Shown in pieces: positions 27,323-34,256 of a DNA stretch of 34,482 bases (the first letter of the stretch is position 1; each line of letters starts with the position of its first letter). The stretch lies in assembly GCA_031264185.1 (NCBI GenBank), contig JAISEL010000054.1, positions 1-34,482 on the forward strand. The letters are read 5' to 3'. The notes under the pieces are model-generated. The model did no database searches. It was not told where the DNA came from and saw only the letters and a program-made list of their open reading frames with translations. The stretch is from Deltaproteobacteria bacterium (GTDB taxonomy: Bacteria; Desulfobacterota; Desulfarculia; Adiutricales; Adiutricaceae). Made by a program: the position numbers and the translations under genes.

Positions 27323-28138
27323 AAAGGAAAGGCCGCTTGCCTTTCAAAAATAAGCTACTCGGCACAAGGCCACAAGACCCATGAGTGTGTTGACAAATTC
27401 ACGGCCAATATACGAAGTCTGGCTCTGAGGGGCGGGGCTGTCAGGTTCGACCTGCAAGAAATAGGAAAACCGGAGATTTCTGAGGCCGAGAACAGTTTGG
27501 GGATCCTCTAAGGTTGAGAGTTCCTGGAGTACTGACTGGAGAAATGGGTCAGGTCAGACGTTTACTTTGGTCAGGAGAACGTATCTATCCAAATTGCGCC
27601 CAAGTTTCCAAAGCTTCCGGCGGTTCTGGCCGCCCGTCCAATCTGGCCTTGGCTTGATTGTAGCCGGAAGAGGGCTGTCCAGGACTTCAAGATTTTTTGA
27701 ACTAAAGCCGGAACTTGCGGATAAAATTCCTAAACAGGCCAAGTCTCCTCTAAAAGATGCGGTGTCAGGCAACACCTTGGCTGGATTCAATTTTCTGAAG
27801 GATACAGGGCAGCCTGATTTTATGGGCTGTGGCTGGCCAACCAAGTTCAGCAGGTTAAGATTCAATATCCTTAAATCACAGGCTCTGTAGACTGTCTGCG
27901 TTGGTCAGGTTTCTGCGCATCAGTTTGGAAAAACCGCCTTTGATTTTCCCCAACCGGTGGCGCGGGAGGTAACAGCGGGCCCAACTTGCGAGTCACGTCT
28001 TTCCAAGAGGCTATCAGCCGGAGGCCAAAAGCGGATTTGGGTTCTGAACCGGACATGGTCTGGACTTATGTATTGATTAGTCCAGCTGATCGGAATTCAC
28101 ACCGGATGGCCGTCCGTACTTTAGGATCATTTAACTGA
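27323..28138 (+). pseudogene. Multi-lesion pseudogene of an unrecognised protein
   Basis: Protein-like sequence is spread over two frames. Frame 2 from 27323 gives HECVDKFTANIRSLALRG up to TAA at 27509, then TGA at 27515 and 27533, then WVRSDVYFGQENVSIQIAPK. At the T6 run (27693-27698) coding moves to frame 3 (ELKPELADKIPKQAKSPLKD) and passes an in-frame TAG at 27888 (then VGQVSAHQFGKTAFDFPQPV). Near 27977-27982 it returns to frame 2 (RVTSFQEAISRRPKADLGSE) and ends at TGA 28136-28138. That is at least four stops and two frameshifts. I do not recognise the family; the N-terminal end is undefined. This is decayed, not expressed, coding DNA. Confidence 0.6.
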
Positions 28139-28189
28139 CATGCTGGCGCACTTGGGATGGCGGTCTCTTTTTCTCATAAATATGTTTGC

Positions 28190-28299
28190 CTGATTCGGCG
28201 AGTGTATGAATATTGATACTTTGTTTCGAGTTAAGCTAAACTTCAGGAGGCGGTGTTGCTCCGGCCTTTCGGCTGCGGGGTTTTACGCCGGAGATTGAG
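28190..28299 (+). promoter_or_regulatory. Repeated structured leader, copy 3 (orphan)
   Basis: Third copy of the SD-hairpin-AUG element. AGGAGG is at 28245-28250, and the outer stem CGGTGT (28251-28256) pairs with ACGCCG (28285-28290) through a G-U pair, so the stem is kept despite a base change. The inner stem is less regular. Nine bases separate it from the ATG at 28300. That ATG opens only ATG-AAC-CTA-CAG-TAA (28300-28314), so no real gene follows and the element has either lost its gene or acts alone. Confidence 0.6.
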
Positions 28300-28314
28300 A
28301 TGAACCTACAGTAA

Positions 28315-28594
28315 AGTTTTTTGGCTGTATAAAACATTAATTATATATATTTTTATATTTATAAAAAAAATTATAACTCATTTTAAGAGTCTATTTAGTT
28401 GTTAAATAGTTTATTGCGGGTTTTTTTGAAAAGCATAGGTAGATCAAAAAAGCTGATTTTCTTTTTACAATGTCAGTCTGTCTAGAATAAGATTGAGCTA
28501 ATTCTGTCTAAAAACTGGTATTAAGTTTTAGCTCCTTCTTTTAAATTATCCAAGGTGTCAATATAAAAAAATTAACGGATTTTATAAAAAACTA
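28315..28594. other. AT-rich intergenic region upstream of the second RRM promoter
   Basis: Very AT-rich with long A and T runs. No gene, no clear repeat shared with the rest of the window. It continues from the four-codon ORF after leader copy 3 up to the promoter at 28595. Confidence 0.4.
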
Positions 28595-28644
28595 TTGATT
28601 TAATTTGATTAAACGGCTAGAATCCATACAGACTCATTGGGGTC
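28595..28644 (+). promoter_or_regulatory. Promoter and start-site palindrome of the second RRM gene
   Basis: The -35 box TTGATT (28595-28600), a 17-base spacer and the -10 box TAGAAT (28618-28623) are followed 8 bases later by the imperfect palindrome GACTCATTGGGGTC (28631-28644). Spacing is identical to the copy at 25673-25722. The predicted leader to the ATG is about 106 nt, almost the same length as in the paralogue. Confidence 0.6.
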
Positions 28645-28736
28645 TTGGGGCATTAGAAATTTGAGAAAATATTTCTCATTTAGGCTGGTGAATTTAATGT
28701 GTTGTGTAGTTATTTTGCTATTAAGTAGGGGTAAAT

Positions 28737-29096
28737 ATGATTGATTTATTCGTTGCCAACTTTCCTTATGATACCAAGCATATTGAATTAATGACCATTT
28801 TTTCCCGCTTCGGCGAGGTTGAATCGGTCAAAATCATCACCGACCATTTTACTGGTTTCTCCAAGGGATTCGGTTTCGTCAGAATGGAGAAAGAGGCCGG
28901 CCAAGCGGCTATAGCCGCTCTGAATATGGCTAATTTTGGCGGCCGGGCTCTGACCGTCAGAGAGGCTTTACCGCTGCCTCCTAAGAAAATGGGTTCGGCA
29001 GATGTTGACTTGCAACCCCGGGCCAGGCGGTTTGAACCCAGTTATGGGGAGTCATCCTATGAGCCCAGGGAGAGAGAGTACGTTTACCGATATTAG
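28737..29096 (+). CDS. RRM-domain RNA-binding protein, second copy
   Basis: A 119-residue paralogue of the protein at 25817. One RRM (about 2-77) has RNP2 LFVANF and RNP1 FSKGFGFVRM, then a short tail rich in Arg, Tyr, Glu and Pro ending in YVYRY, which differs fully from the first copy's tail. Such charged Tyr/Arg tails often add non-specific RNA contacts. The ATG at 28737 has AGGGG about 7 bases upstream, a better SD than the paralogue. A strong hairpin at 29155-29194 follows. Confidence 0.9.
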   Translation: MIDLFVANFPYDTKHIELMTIFSRFGEVESVKIITDHFTGFSKGFGFVRMEKEAGQAAIAALNMANFGGRALTVREALPLPPKKMGSADVDLQPRARRFEPSYGESSYEPREREYVYRY

Positions 29097-29154
29097 TTTA
29101 GAAAAAGTAAAGTTGGTCTTTGTTTATGTTTTCGCCTGTAAAGTTTCTTTAATG

Positions 29155-29210
29155 ATACAACAGATCACCCCCTGGCGATGGTGATCTGTTGTATAGCTGT
29201 ATTATTTTTT
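29155..29210 (+). terminator. Strong hairpin after the second RRM gene
   Basis: A perfect 15-bp inverted repeat (29155-29169 and 29180-29194; arms contain ACAACAGATCACC and GGTGATCTGTTGT) with a 10-base loop, followed about 9 bases later by a T-rich run near 29203-29210. It is best read as the terminator of the RRM gene and could also act on minus-strand transcription. Confidence 0.6.
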
Positions 29211-29231
29211 ATGAATAAGCTTGAAATAAAT

Positions 29232-29379
29232 TTAAACAGTAATTTCTGATTTTTGCCTGGTCGCTGTCTCTATCAGGTAAAACATCAGGCCCGGAAGGAA
29301 TAATAAAATAGTCCACAGATTCCACTTAAAAACCAGGCGGTATGATGGGTTCTTCAGTTTGAGCCTTTAATTTTCTCAT
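29232..29379 (-). pseudogene. Small membrane protein ORF, apparently frameshifted
   Basis: On the minus strand, GGAG lies about 6 bases before an ATG at 29379, which opens MRKLKAQTEEP. In the next frame the sequence continues as SYRLVFKWNLWTILLFLPGL with a single membrane helix, then a polar end TRQKSEITV and a stop at 29232. Without the shift the ATG frame ends after 17 codons. Together they would make a one-helix protein of about 48 residues. No family is recognised, and such a short reconstruction could be accidental. Confidence 0.3.
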
Positions 29380-29461
29380 AAAATCTCCAAAATTTCCTGC
29401 TGATACTCACTAATGGGTGTACTAAAAAAGTCACTGATAACAGAATTTTGCTTCCAACAGT

Positions 29462-29887
29462 TTAGCTAATCCCAAAATGGCTGTTGATGGCATTTTCTAC
29501 TTCAGTCTCCCAAAGGTCACTTTTTGCCTTGGCAATTAAAGAGACAGCCCATTGGCCACAGTCTATGTTCCACCTCATTCCTGGTTGCTTCAGACGTGAC
29601 TGTACAACTGATTTGTTGGCGCTTTCTGTCGCCCCGCTCCCGATAAAGTATACTTTTTTGATATATGCAGCATAGTCAATATGATCACTATGATGCTTTA
29701 AATATCCGAGTAAGCTATTCATATCGTCTGAAAAATTTTTTTGACCAATTAATTTTATCTCTTTAATTGATAAATCGATCTGACTGTTCTTAAAATAGTC
29801 AGCCATACTGGAGCCCCAGGGTTTATACAAATTTACATCTTTATTGAATACAATTTTAGCATAATCTGATATCTGATAAATGTTCAC
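29462..29887 (-). pseudogene. C-terminal fragment of an ISKra4-like transposase
   Basis: A 141-codon minus-strand frame. Its core IGSGATESANKSVVQSRLKQ followed by PGMRW matches the very conserved C-terminal IGSGxxEsanK...RlKQxGMRW block of ISKra4/UPF0236-type transposases, and the preceding YLKHHSDHIDYAAY fits the residues just before it. Full proteins are about three times longer, so the N-terminal catalytic part is missing; an in-frame stop precedes the GTG at 29887. No inverted terminal repeats could be paired around it. It is a relic of a mobile element. Confidence 0.65.
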
Positions 29888-29902
29888 ATACTAAGCTTTT
29901 TA

Positions 29903-30669
29903 TCAGGAATAATCGCTAATTTGCATCTTGTTTCTGGCTTCGGATTCCGGACATTTTATGTCGATGGAGGTGGAGAGTAAGGTCCTGTAGGCAGCGGACT
30001 CTTCTTTAGCTATGTGGAATACTGTCGTGACATAGTTTATTTGTGCCCGTACTTCGTCCCCACTGGCTAGCCGGTATTTTTGGAAAGAGTCCGGACAGCA
30101 TCATCTACGGGGATCAGGACCTCCAGCTGAAGCTGCTCAGAGAGTTTATTGAATGAGGGAAGGAACAGAGACAGCGGGTTATTAAAGGCCAAGCCTTCTT
30201 TCTGCCCTAAAGTCTTTATGACCTCAACCGCTCAGGCCCGAAGGGTGGCCTGATAATTTCTGAAGTTGTCCAGAGCCAGAGACTGGTTGAATTTGGTGTT
30301 AGCCACGGGATTAGCGGTCTGAGTCCGCAGAGCAGAGCCTGAGTCCGGTGTATTCATGATAGCGTCCTTAATGGCCTGGTCTTGGCCCGCTCCCTGCATG
30401 GCCAATAGTGTGACGGCTAGGTCGGCTGACACGACCGGAGACTGCTGAGGTGAGCCGGTTCCGTCGGCGGCTCAGGCCCGTTGATTAGTACATTGATACC
30501 ATAATAATAAGAGACTCAAGCTTCTCCTTGATGAACCGCAGAGCCCGCTAAAAGAAAGTCTCAGGCGAAACACCGTCCGTCGGGTCCAGGGTGTCAGCTG
30601 ATCCGGACTCGTCAAGGGTGGGAGGGACGCATCGTCCTTATTCGGAGCTTGAGGTTGCCTTATTAACAT
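29903..30669 (-). pseudogene. Multi-lesion pseudogene of an unrecognised protein
   Basis: The minus strand starts with AGGG about 9 bases before the ATG at 30669 (MLIRQPQAPNKDDASLPP), shifts frame near 30612-30620 (DESGSADTLDPTDGVSPETF), meets TAG at 30548-30550 and shifts again near 30500. It then reads well in one frame (SADLAVTLLAMQGAGQDQAI ... DNFRNYQATLRA) to a TGA at 30232-30234. After that it continues AVEVIKTLGQKEGLAF ... VDDAVRTLSK, shifts at the T5 run (30077-30081), and ends as YRLASGDEVRAQINYVTTVF ... NKMQISDYS with a stop at 29903. The intact protein would be about 255 residues, rich in helices and without membrane segments. I do not recognise it. Confidence 0.6.
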
Positions 30670-30872
30670 GGCAATATCCCTAATAGCGTTGCCTTTTTAT
30701 TGCATACATTGACTGTTAAAGATAAAGTTAGCTGTTAATGGCCTCTGTTCTTAAAAATAAAAGAGGCCTTGATCGCAATGCTTGCCATTAACCGGGATTT
30801 TGGGTAATTTAAATTGTCCAGCCTCCCGGATTTTAAGCTGGCACCGGCAGAAAATATTTTCAGGTAAATAAC
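30670..30872. other. Short intergenic region before the HAD gene
   Basis: Contains an inverted repeat GGCCTCT/AGAGGCC at 30740-30746 and 30762-30768 with a 15-base A/T-rich loop and no T tract, and a TTGACT at 30709-30714 without a good -10. It may hold the promoter for the HAD-PrmA pair, but none is clear. Confidence 0.3.
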
Positions 30873-31739
30873 GTGCCCTATCCTTTTGGCCATTATCGCC
30901 TTTTGATCACCGATTATGACGGCACCTTACGGCCTCACCACGGTCTGGTATCCCCCGAAAACTGTCAGGTATTAAGGGATATGGGTAAGGCCGGTTTAAT
31001 CCGAGCGGTGGCTACCGGCCGGAGTCTTGTATCGTTTCTAAAAGATTGGCGGCCGGAAATAGAGCTGGACTATCTTATCTATTCTTCAGGCATGGCTCTG
31101 TGCCGTTGGACTCGTAGGGGACCGGGGGAGCATATATATACCAGAGCCTTCCCTCCGGAGGAACAGAAAAAGGCATTGGAGACAGTTTTGGCTTTAAAGA
31201 AAGGTTTTCTGGCCTTTTTAGCCCCTCCAGACAGCCACTGTTTTTATTATCAGGATGCTCCAGACGGTCTGAGATCCCCAGGCTTTCAGGCCAGGCTTAT
31301 CCAGTTTCAGTCTGTAGCCAGACCGTGGCAGCCGGTGAGGGGTTTAGATTTAGAGCCCTTGTCTCAGTTCTTAATTATGGTCAGAACCCACGATTTATTT
31401 GAACTTAAAGAAAAGTTTCAAAGCTTAAATCCGCAGTTGTCGGTCACCCACAGTACCTCCCCCTACGAAGATGACTGCGTCTGGCTGGAGGTCTTTCCCG
31501 CCGGGGTGTCCAAAAGTACCGGCAGCCAGGCTTTAGTTGATCTTTTGGGCTTAGGTTCTGAAAATACGGTGGCTCTTGGTAATGACTTTAATGACAAAAC
31601 TCTTTTAGACTGGGCCGGTTTAAGTTACATTGTTCCCGAGGCGCCGCCGGAGCTTTTAGCTAAATTTTTAACCCTGAAGGGCCCAGGGCCGATTTTACAG
31701 AAAGTCTTTAATGCTTTGAAGTCGGCCGGAGGAAATTAA
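30873..31739 (+). CDS. HAD-superfamily hydrolase, Cof-like (subfamily IIB) phosphatase
   Basis: A 288-residue phosphatase. Motif I is DYDGT with nucleophile Asp14 and Asp16, motif II sits in AVATGRS, motif III Lys is in FPAGVSKSTG, and motif IV is LGNDFNDKTLL. The cap insert between motifs II and III marks the Cof type, whose members dephosphorylate sugar phosphates, nucleotides or cofactors; the substrate here is unknown. The start is GTG at 30873 with AGGTAA about 6 bases upstream. The next gene starts 1 base after the stop, so the two are co-transcribed. Confidence 0.87.
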   Translation: MPYPFGHYRLLITDYDGTLRPHHGLVSPENCQVLRDMGKAGLIRAVATGRSLVSFLKDWRPEIELDYLIYSSGMALCRWTRRGPGEHIYTRAFPPEEQKKALETVLALKKGFLAFLAPPDSHCFYYQDAPDGLRSPGFQARLIQFQSVARPWQPVRGLDLEPLSQFLIMVRTHDLFELKEKFQSLNPQLSVTHSTSPYEDDCVWLEVFPAGVSKSTGSQALVDLLGLGSENTVALGNDFNDKTLLDWAGLSYIVPEAPPELLAKFLTLKGPGPILQKVFNALKSAGGN

Positions 31740-31740
31740 A

Positions 31741-32613
31741 ATGCGTCCGGAGACGCCTTTGGTTATTTATGAATTAAGGGCTATAGAGGGCCAGACTGCG
31801 GACTTTTTGTCCGGGCCTCCAGAACCGGAGGAAAGGTTTGGGCCCGATTTTCTGGGCCTTCATTTTGAGGGTGATTTTGCTTTTCTATTCTTTACCAATG
31901 ATTACGATTTGAGCCCCTTTTTAGGAAAACACCCGTTTTTGGAAGTCCGGCAAATCCATCGCCTGCGTTATGACCAATGGCAGGACGGGGCGGCCATGGA
32001 GCCTGTGACCATAGGAACTCTCTCCGTCTGGCCGGCTGACTCGGACCGGAAGATTATAACACCTAAAGGCTCCTGTCCGCCGCTTAAAATCGATCCAGGT
32101 CTGGCTTTTGGCTTTGGCGGCCATCCCACTACCAAAGCCTGTCTGGGCTTTTTAGTTCGGCTCCTGGCTCCGGGCATAACTCAGGCACATATTCCCAAGA
32201 CAGCTTTGGATTTAGGCACTGGGACAGGTGTTCTGGCTCTGGCCGCAGCCTCTCTGGGTGTGCCGGAGGTTCTGGGAGTTGATCACAGTCATATGGCCGC
32301 CAAGTGCGCGGCCAATAATGTGCTGTTAAATAATATGTCTCAGCGTGTCCGGATCGAAAGGGGGCTGGCTCAGGATTACAGTCAGGCTCCAGGGGAACTC
32401 GTCCTGGCCAATATGCCACTTTTTGTCTTAATGGAGCTTCTGGTATTAGATGCTTTTATGGGCCGTGATTATCTCATATATTCAGGACTTCTGACAGGGG
32501 AGGGTCAGATTTTTTTGGAAGAGCTGGGCCAGAAAATTGGGCGGCCTTTTAAGATTATTGACAGCTTCCGAGATGATCGCTGGGTCAGCGGACTGATCGA
32601 TTTTAGAGCCTGA
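31741..32613 (+). CDS. PrmA-like (ribosomal protein L11) methyltransferase
   Basis: A 290-residue AdoMet-dependent methyltransferase. The PrmA-type entry DPGLAFGFGGHPTTKACLGFL is followed by AdoMet motif I (ALDLGTGTGVLALAAASLG), the acidic residue of motif II in LGVDHS, and ELVLANMPLFVLMEL where PrmA has its ANI catalytic segment. The N-terminal 100 residues differ from typical PrmA, so the target could be another protein, and I leave out the symbol. The SD GGAGG lies about 9 bases before the ATG. Pairing with a HAD phosphatase may reflect repair or modification, but that is a guess. Confidence 0.8.
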   Translation: MRPETPLVIYELRAIEGQTADFLSGPPEPEERFGPDFLGLHFEGDFAFLFFTNDYDLSPFLGKHPFLEVRQIHRLRYDQWQDGAAMEPVTIGTLSVWPADSDRKIITPKGSCPPLKIDPGLAFGFGGHPTTKACLGFLVRLLAPGITQAHIPKTALDLGTGTGVLALAAASLGVPEVLGVDHSHMAAKCAANNVLLNNMSQRVRIERGLAQDYSQAPGELVLANMPLFVLMELLVLDAFMGRDYLIYSGLLTGEGQIFLEELGQKIGRPFKIIDSFRDDRWVSGLIDFRA

Positions 32614-32753
32614 AGGGACAGAGTATGGATTTGAGGGCGGATAACAATTCGATTTACCTATGAGGACTAAATGTTAGTTTTTTGAACAGAGATTTCAGGG
32701 AAAGTGTCAATAAAATTGTTCAAAAAATGTTCATAATCTTTATTTAAAATTAG
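32614..32753. other. Downstream region of the HAD/PrmA operon
   Basis: No gene. Positions 32629-32649 match the E. coli lac operator O1 at 18 of 21 bases, and TTTTGAACA (32680-32688) and TTGTTCAAAA (32716-32725) repeat the arm sequence of the hairpin at 32754. Whether any of these are binding sites cannot be judged from the sequence alone. Confidence 0.3.
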
Positions 32754-32919
32754 TTTGTTCAAAACAGAGCCGACTACCGGGCCGGAAAATCGGCTTATCC
32801 GTTGAGATTTTGTGGTCAATAGAGGTAATTTTGGGCTAAAAAGAAGGCTTTTTTTTAAGATCCCCGCAAAAGCCACGAAATGAGCCCGATTATGGCCCGG
32901 TTTTGAACAATTTTTTTTT
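32754..32919 (+). terminator. Long-range hairpin ending in T9, possible terminator or small RNA
   Basis: TTGTTCAAAAC (32755-32765) pairs perfectly with GTTTTGAACAA (32900-32910), which runs directly into nine T. Next to the arms, CCGGGCC (near 32777-32783) and GGCCCGG (near 32895-32901) can extend the stem across a 12-base bulge. A competing local hairpin AGCCGA/TCGGCT spans 32768-32795. It lies about 140 bp after the PrmA-like gene. It may terminate that operon from a distance or be a separate short transcript. A minus-strand 94-codon frame (32667-32951) covers it but shows no recognisable family. Confidence 0.4.
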
Positions 32920-33373
32920 GACGTCGAAAGCCTTTGGTCACCAAACCACAAGATATGCTGGGGCTGTTCATTGGTTTAATTAATTGTCCATTTAGAATTT
33001 AAATTTAGAAGATTTATTATTAAAAAATATATTTATTTAGTTAATGATTAGCTAAAACTACTATATCAAGGTATATTCGCTTCTATGGATAAACAATATC
33101 TGAGAGGAAATGAGGAAATTTTCAGACATATAAAAAACGTTAAGTCACAGCAGTCCAGGAAAAAAATCACGTAAAATCAAGGACTCATAAAAAATAACAC
33201 TTTTGGAATGCAAGCGAGATACTATAATTATATATAATTATAGTATAAAGGTAAACTAATATCTTTAAAGAGCGGTTTAGTGTAAATTTCATCAGGAATC
33301 TCCCTGTGCGTTTCGATTTTTAAAGATGCAGTCTATAAGAATTAATTTGCTGAATTTTTTTACCTAGGTAATT
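32920..33373. other. AT-rich region
   Basis: No gene is supported in these 454 bases. The one clear structure is the perfect 28-bp A/T-rich palindrome at 33219-33246, listed separately. The composition resembles the other AT-rich gaps of the window. Confidence 0.4.
33219..33246. repeat. Perfect 28-bp AT-rich palindrome
   Basis: Both arms (14 bases each, beginning ATACTATAATTATA) are exact reverse complements with no spacer. It may form a cruciform or a hairpin in a transcript, or be a protein-binding site. It lies in non-coding DNA. Confidence 0.8.
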
Positions 33374-33615
33374 TTAACCAACGCCGACCTTGATGGCAGC
33401 CGCGACTTCCCTTACAGTGACATTCAATTCATAATTAAATTACACTAGTAGATAATTTACAGCCGACATCGTCTTTGGCAGCAGTTGAGTCGTTCTTCAA
33501 AGTATTGAGACTGCCGCAGCCCCTTGATATTTGATCATGGTCCATAGTTCCCAGGATCTTGTGTTGGTCTTGGTCCAATCTGATATCAGTTGACGTGTTA
33601 ACTTGTTCAGCTTAA
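33374..33615 (-). pseudogene. Possible coding remnant, minus strand
   Basis: A minus-strand frame is open from about 33615 to a stop at 33435 and reads AEQVNTSTDIRLDQDQHKIL and later KNDSTAAKDDVG; a different frame then gives LNVTVREVAAAIKVGVG to a stop at 33374. The amino-acid mix looks protein-like and the two pieces would join through a frameshift. No family, start codon or SD is recognisable, so it is offered only as a likely decayed gene tail. Confidence 0.28.
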
Positions 33616-33720
33616 ATTAATGTTCAATTTTTTCACCATCTTCTCGAAAACGTGTGTATTGTTGGTCATTTGCCACCGGCGCCAATCATTTAGAATTCTC
33701 AACCGTATCAGGGAGTTGCC

Positions 33721-34079
33721 ATGTTTAAGAATTTTGAACCGCCGCCTAAGGTCAATCCAAGCGGAACCGATCTCCTGGGACAAGCAGCAGTTGACCAGAT
33801 CCACTGATCCATGCCTGCGGAACCGATCTCCTGGGACAAGCAGCCGCTGACCAGATCCACTGATCCATGCCTGGGGAGACCGATCTCCTGGGACAAGTAG
33901 CCGATGAACAGGTCTCGGGAAAAAACTATAGTGAGTCAGCATCTCAGGATCCGCCCGCAATTGAGGCCAATGAGTCTTCCCATAAATCCCATCCCAAAAG
34001 GATCAAGGATCTTGGGGGCAGGCAGCCGACGACACTGCGCCGCCAAAATCAGACTATATACTACTGTTTAAATATATAA
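33721..34079 (+). pseudogene. Short ORF broken by a 56-bp tandem repeat
   Basis: GGGAG ends about 8 bases before the ATG at 33721, which opens MFKNFEPPPKVNPSGTDLLG and hits TGA after 27 codons, inside the first repeat unit. The last unit, in a different frame, continues ETDLLGQVADEQVSGKN to a stop at 34079. Units of 56 bp are not a multiple of three, so each extra copy shifts frame. Collapsing the array to one unit (removing 113 bp) would restore a frame of about 81 codons. The product is polar, without a known domain, and may itself be the start of a once longer gene. Confidence 0.45.
33761..33917 (+). repeat. Tandem repeat, 56-bp unit, about 2.8 copies
   Basis: Units at 33761-33816 and 33817-33872 are nearly identical (both begin GCGGAACCGATCTCCTGGGA and end CTGATCCATGCCT). 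A third, diverged partial unit at 33873-33917 has one extra base. There are no unique spacers, so this is not CRISPR. Confidence 0.85.
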
Positions 34080-34104
34080 TTTATATAAATTATATATTTA
34101 AACA
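34065..34104. repeat. Perfect 40-bp palindrome
   Basis: The arms (20 bases each, beginning TGTTTAAATATATAATTTAT) are exact reverse complements without spacer. The stop codon of the repeat-broken ORF lies inside the left arm. It is the longest perfect palindrome found in the window and is almost purely A/T. Confidence 0.85.
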
Positions 34105-34256
34105 TAAAAATAATTTTATAGCAAACAATACATATAAAATATTAAAATTCATTATCAAAACAAGGACATCCTTCTTAAGGATTTGTCTGACAGCTACAGG
34201 GTTCCTTTTTTAACCTTCTTAATATTATCGACAGTAAAAATAAAGTTTTTACACCA

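Noticed and set aside
27441-27455. T-loop-like GGTTCGACC suggesting a tRNA
   Set aside because: No acceptor or anticodon stems can be folded around it, and it lies in the coding remnant of the pseudogene at 27323-28138.
30232-30474. Two in-frame TGA codons in the same 11-base context (CGGGCCTGAGC on the minus strand), 240 bp apart, as possible recoding or selenocysteine
   Set aside because: The same gene carries frameshifts and a TAG, no SECIS-like hairpin follows closely, and the first TGA is probably not in the true frame. Decay explains it better.
32667-32951. A 94-codon minus-strand ORF
   Set aside because: It coincides with the long inverted repeat and T tract, has no SD or known motif, and its stop-free length is modest.
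33761-33917. Short repeats resembling a CRISPR array
   Set aside because: The 56-bp units are directly adjacent with no spacers and lie inside an ORF.
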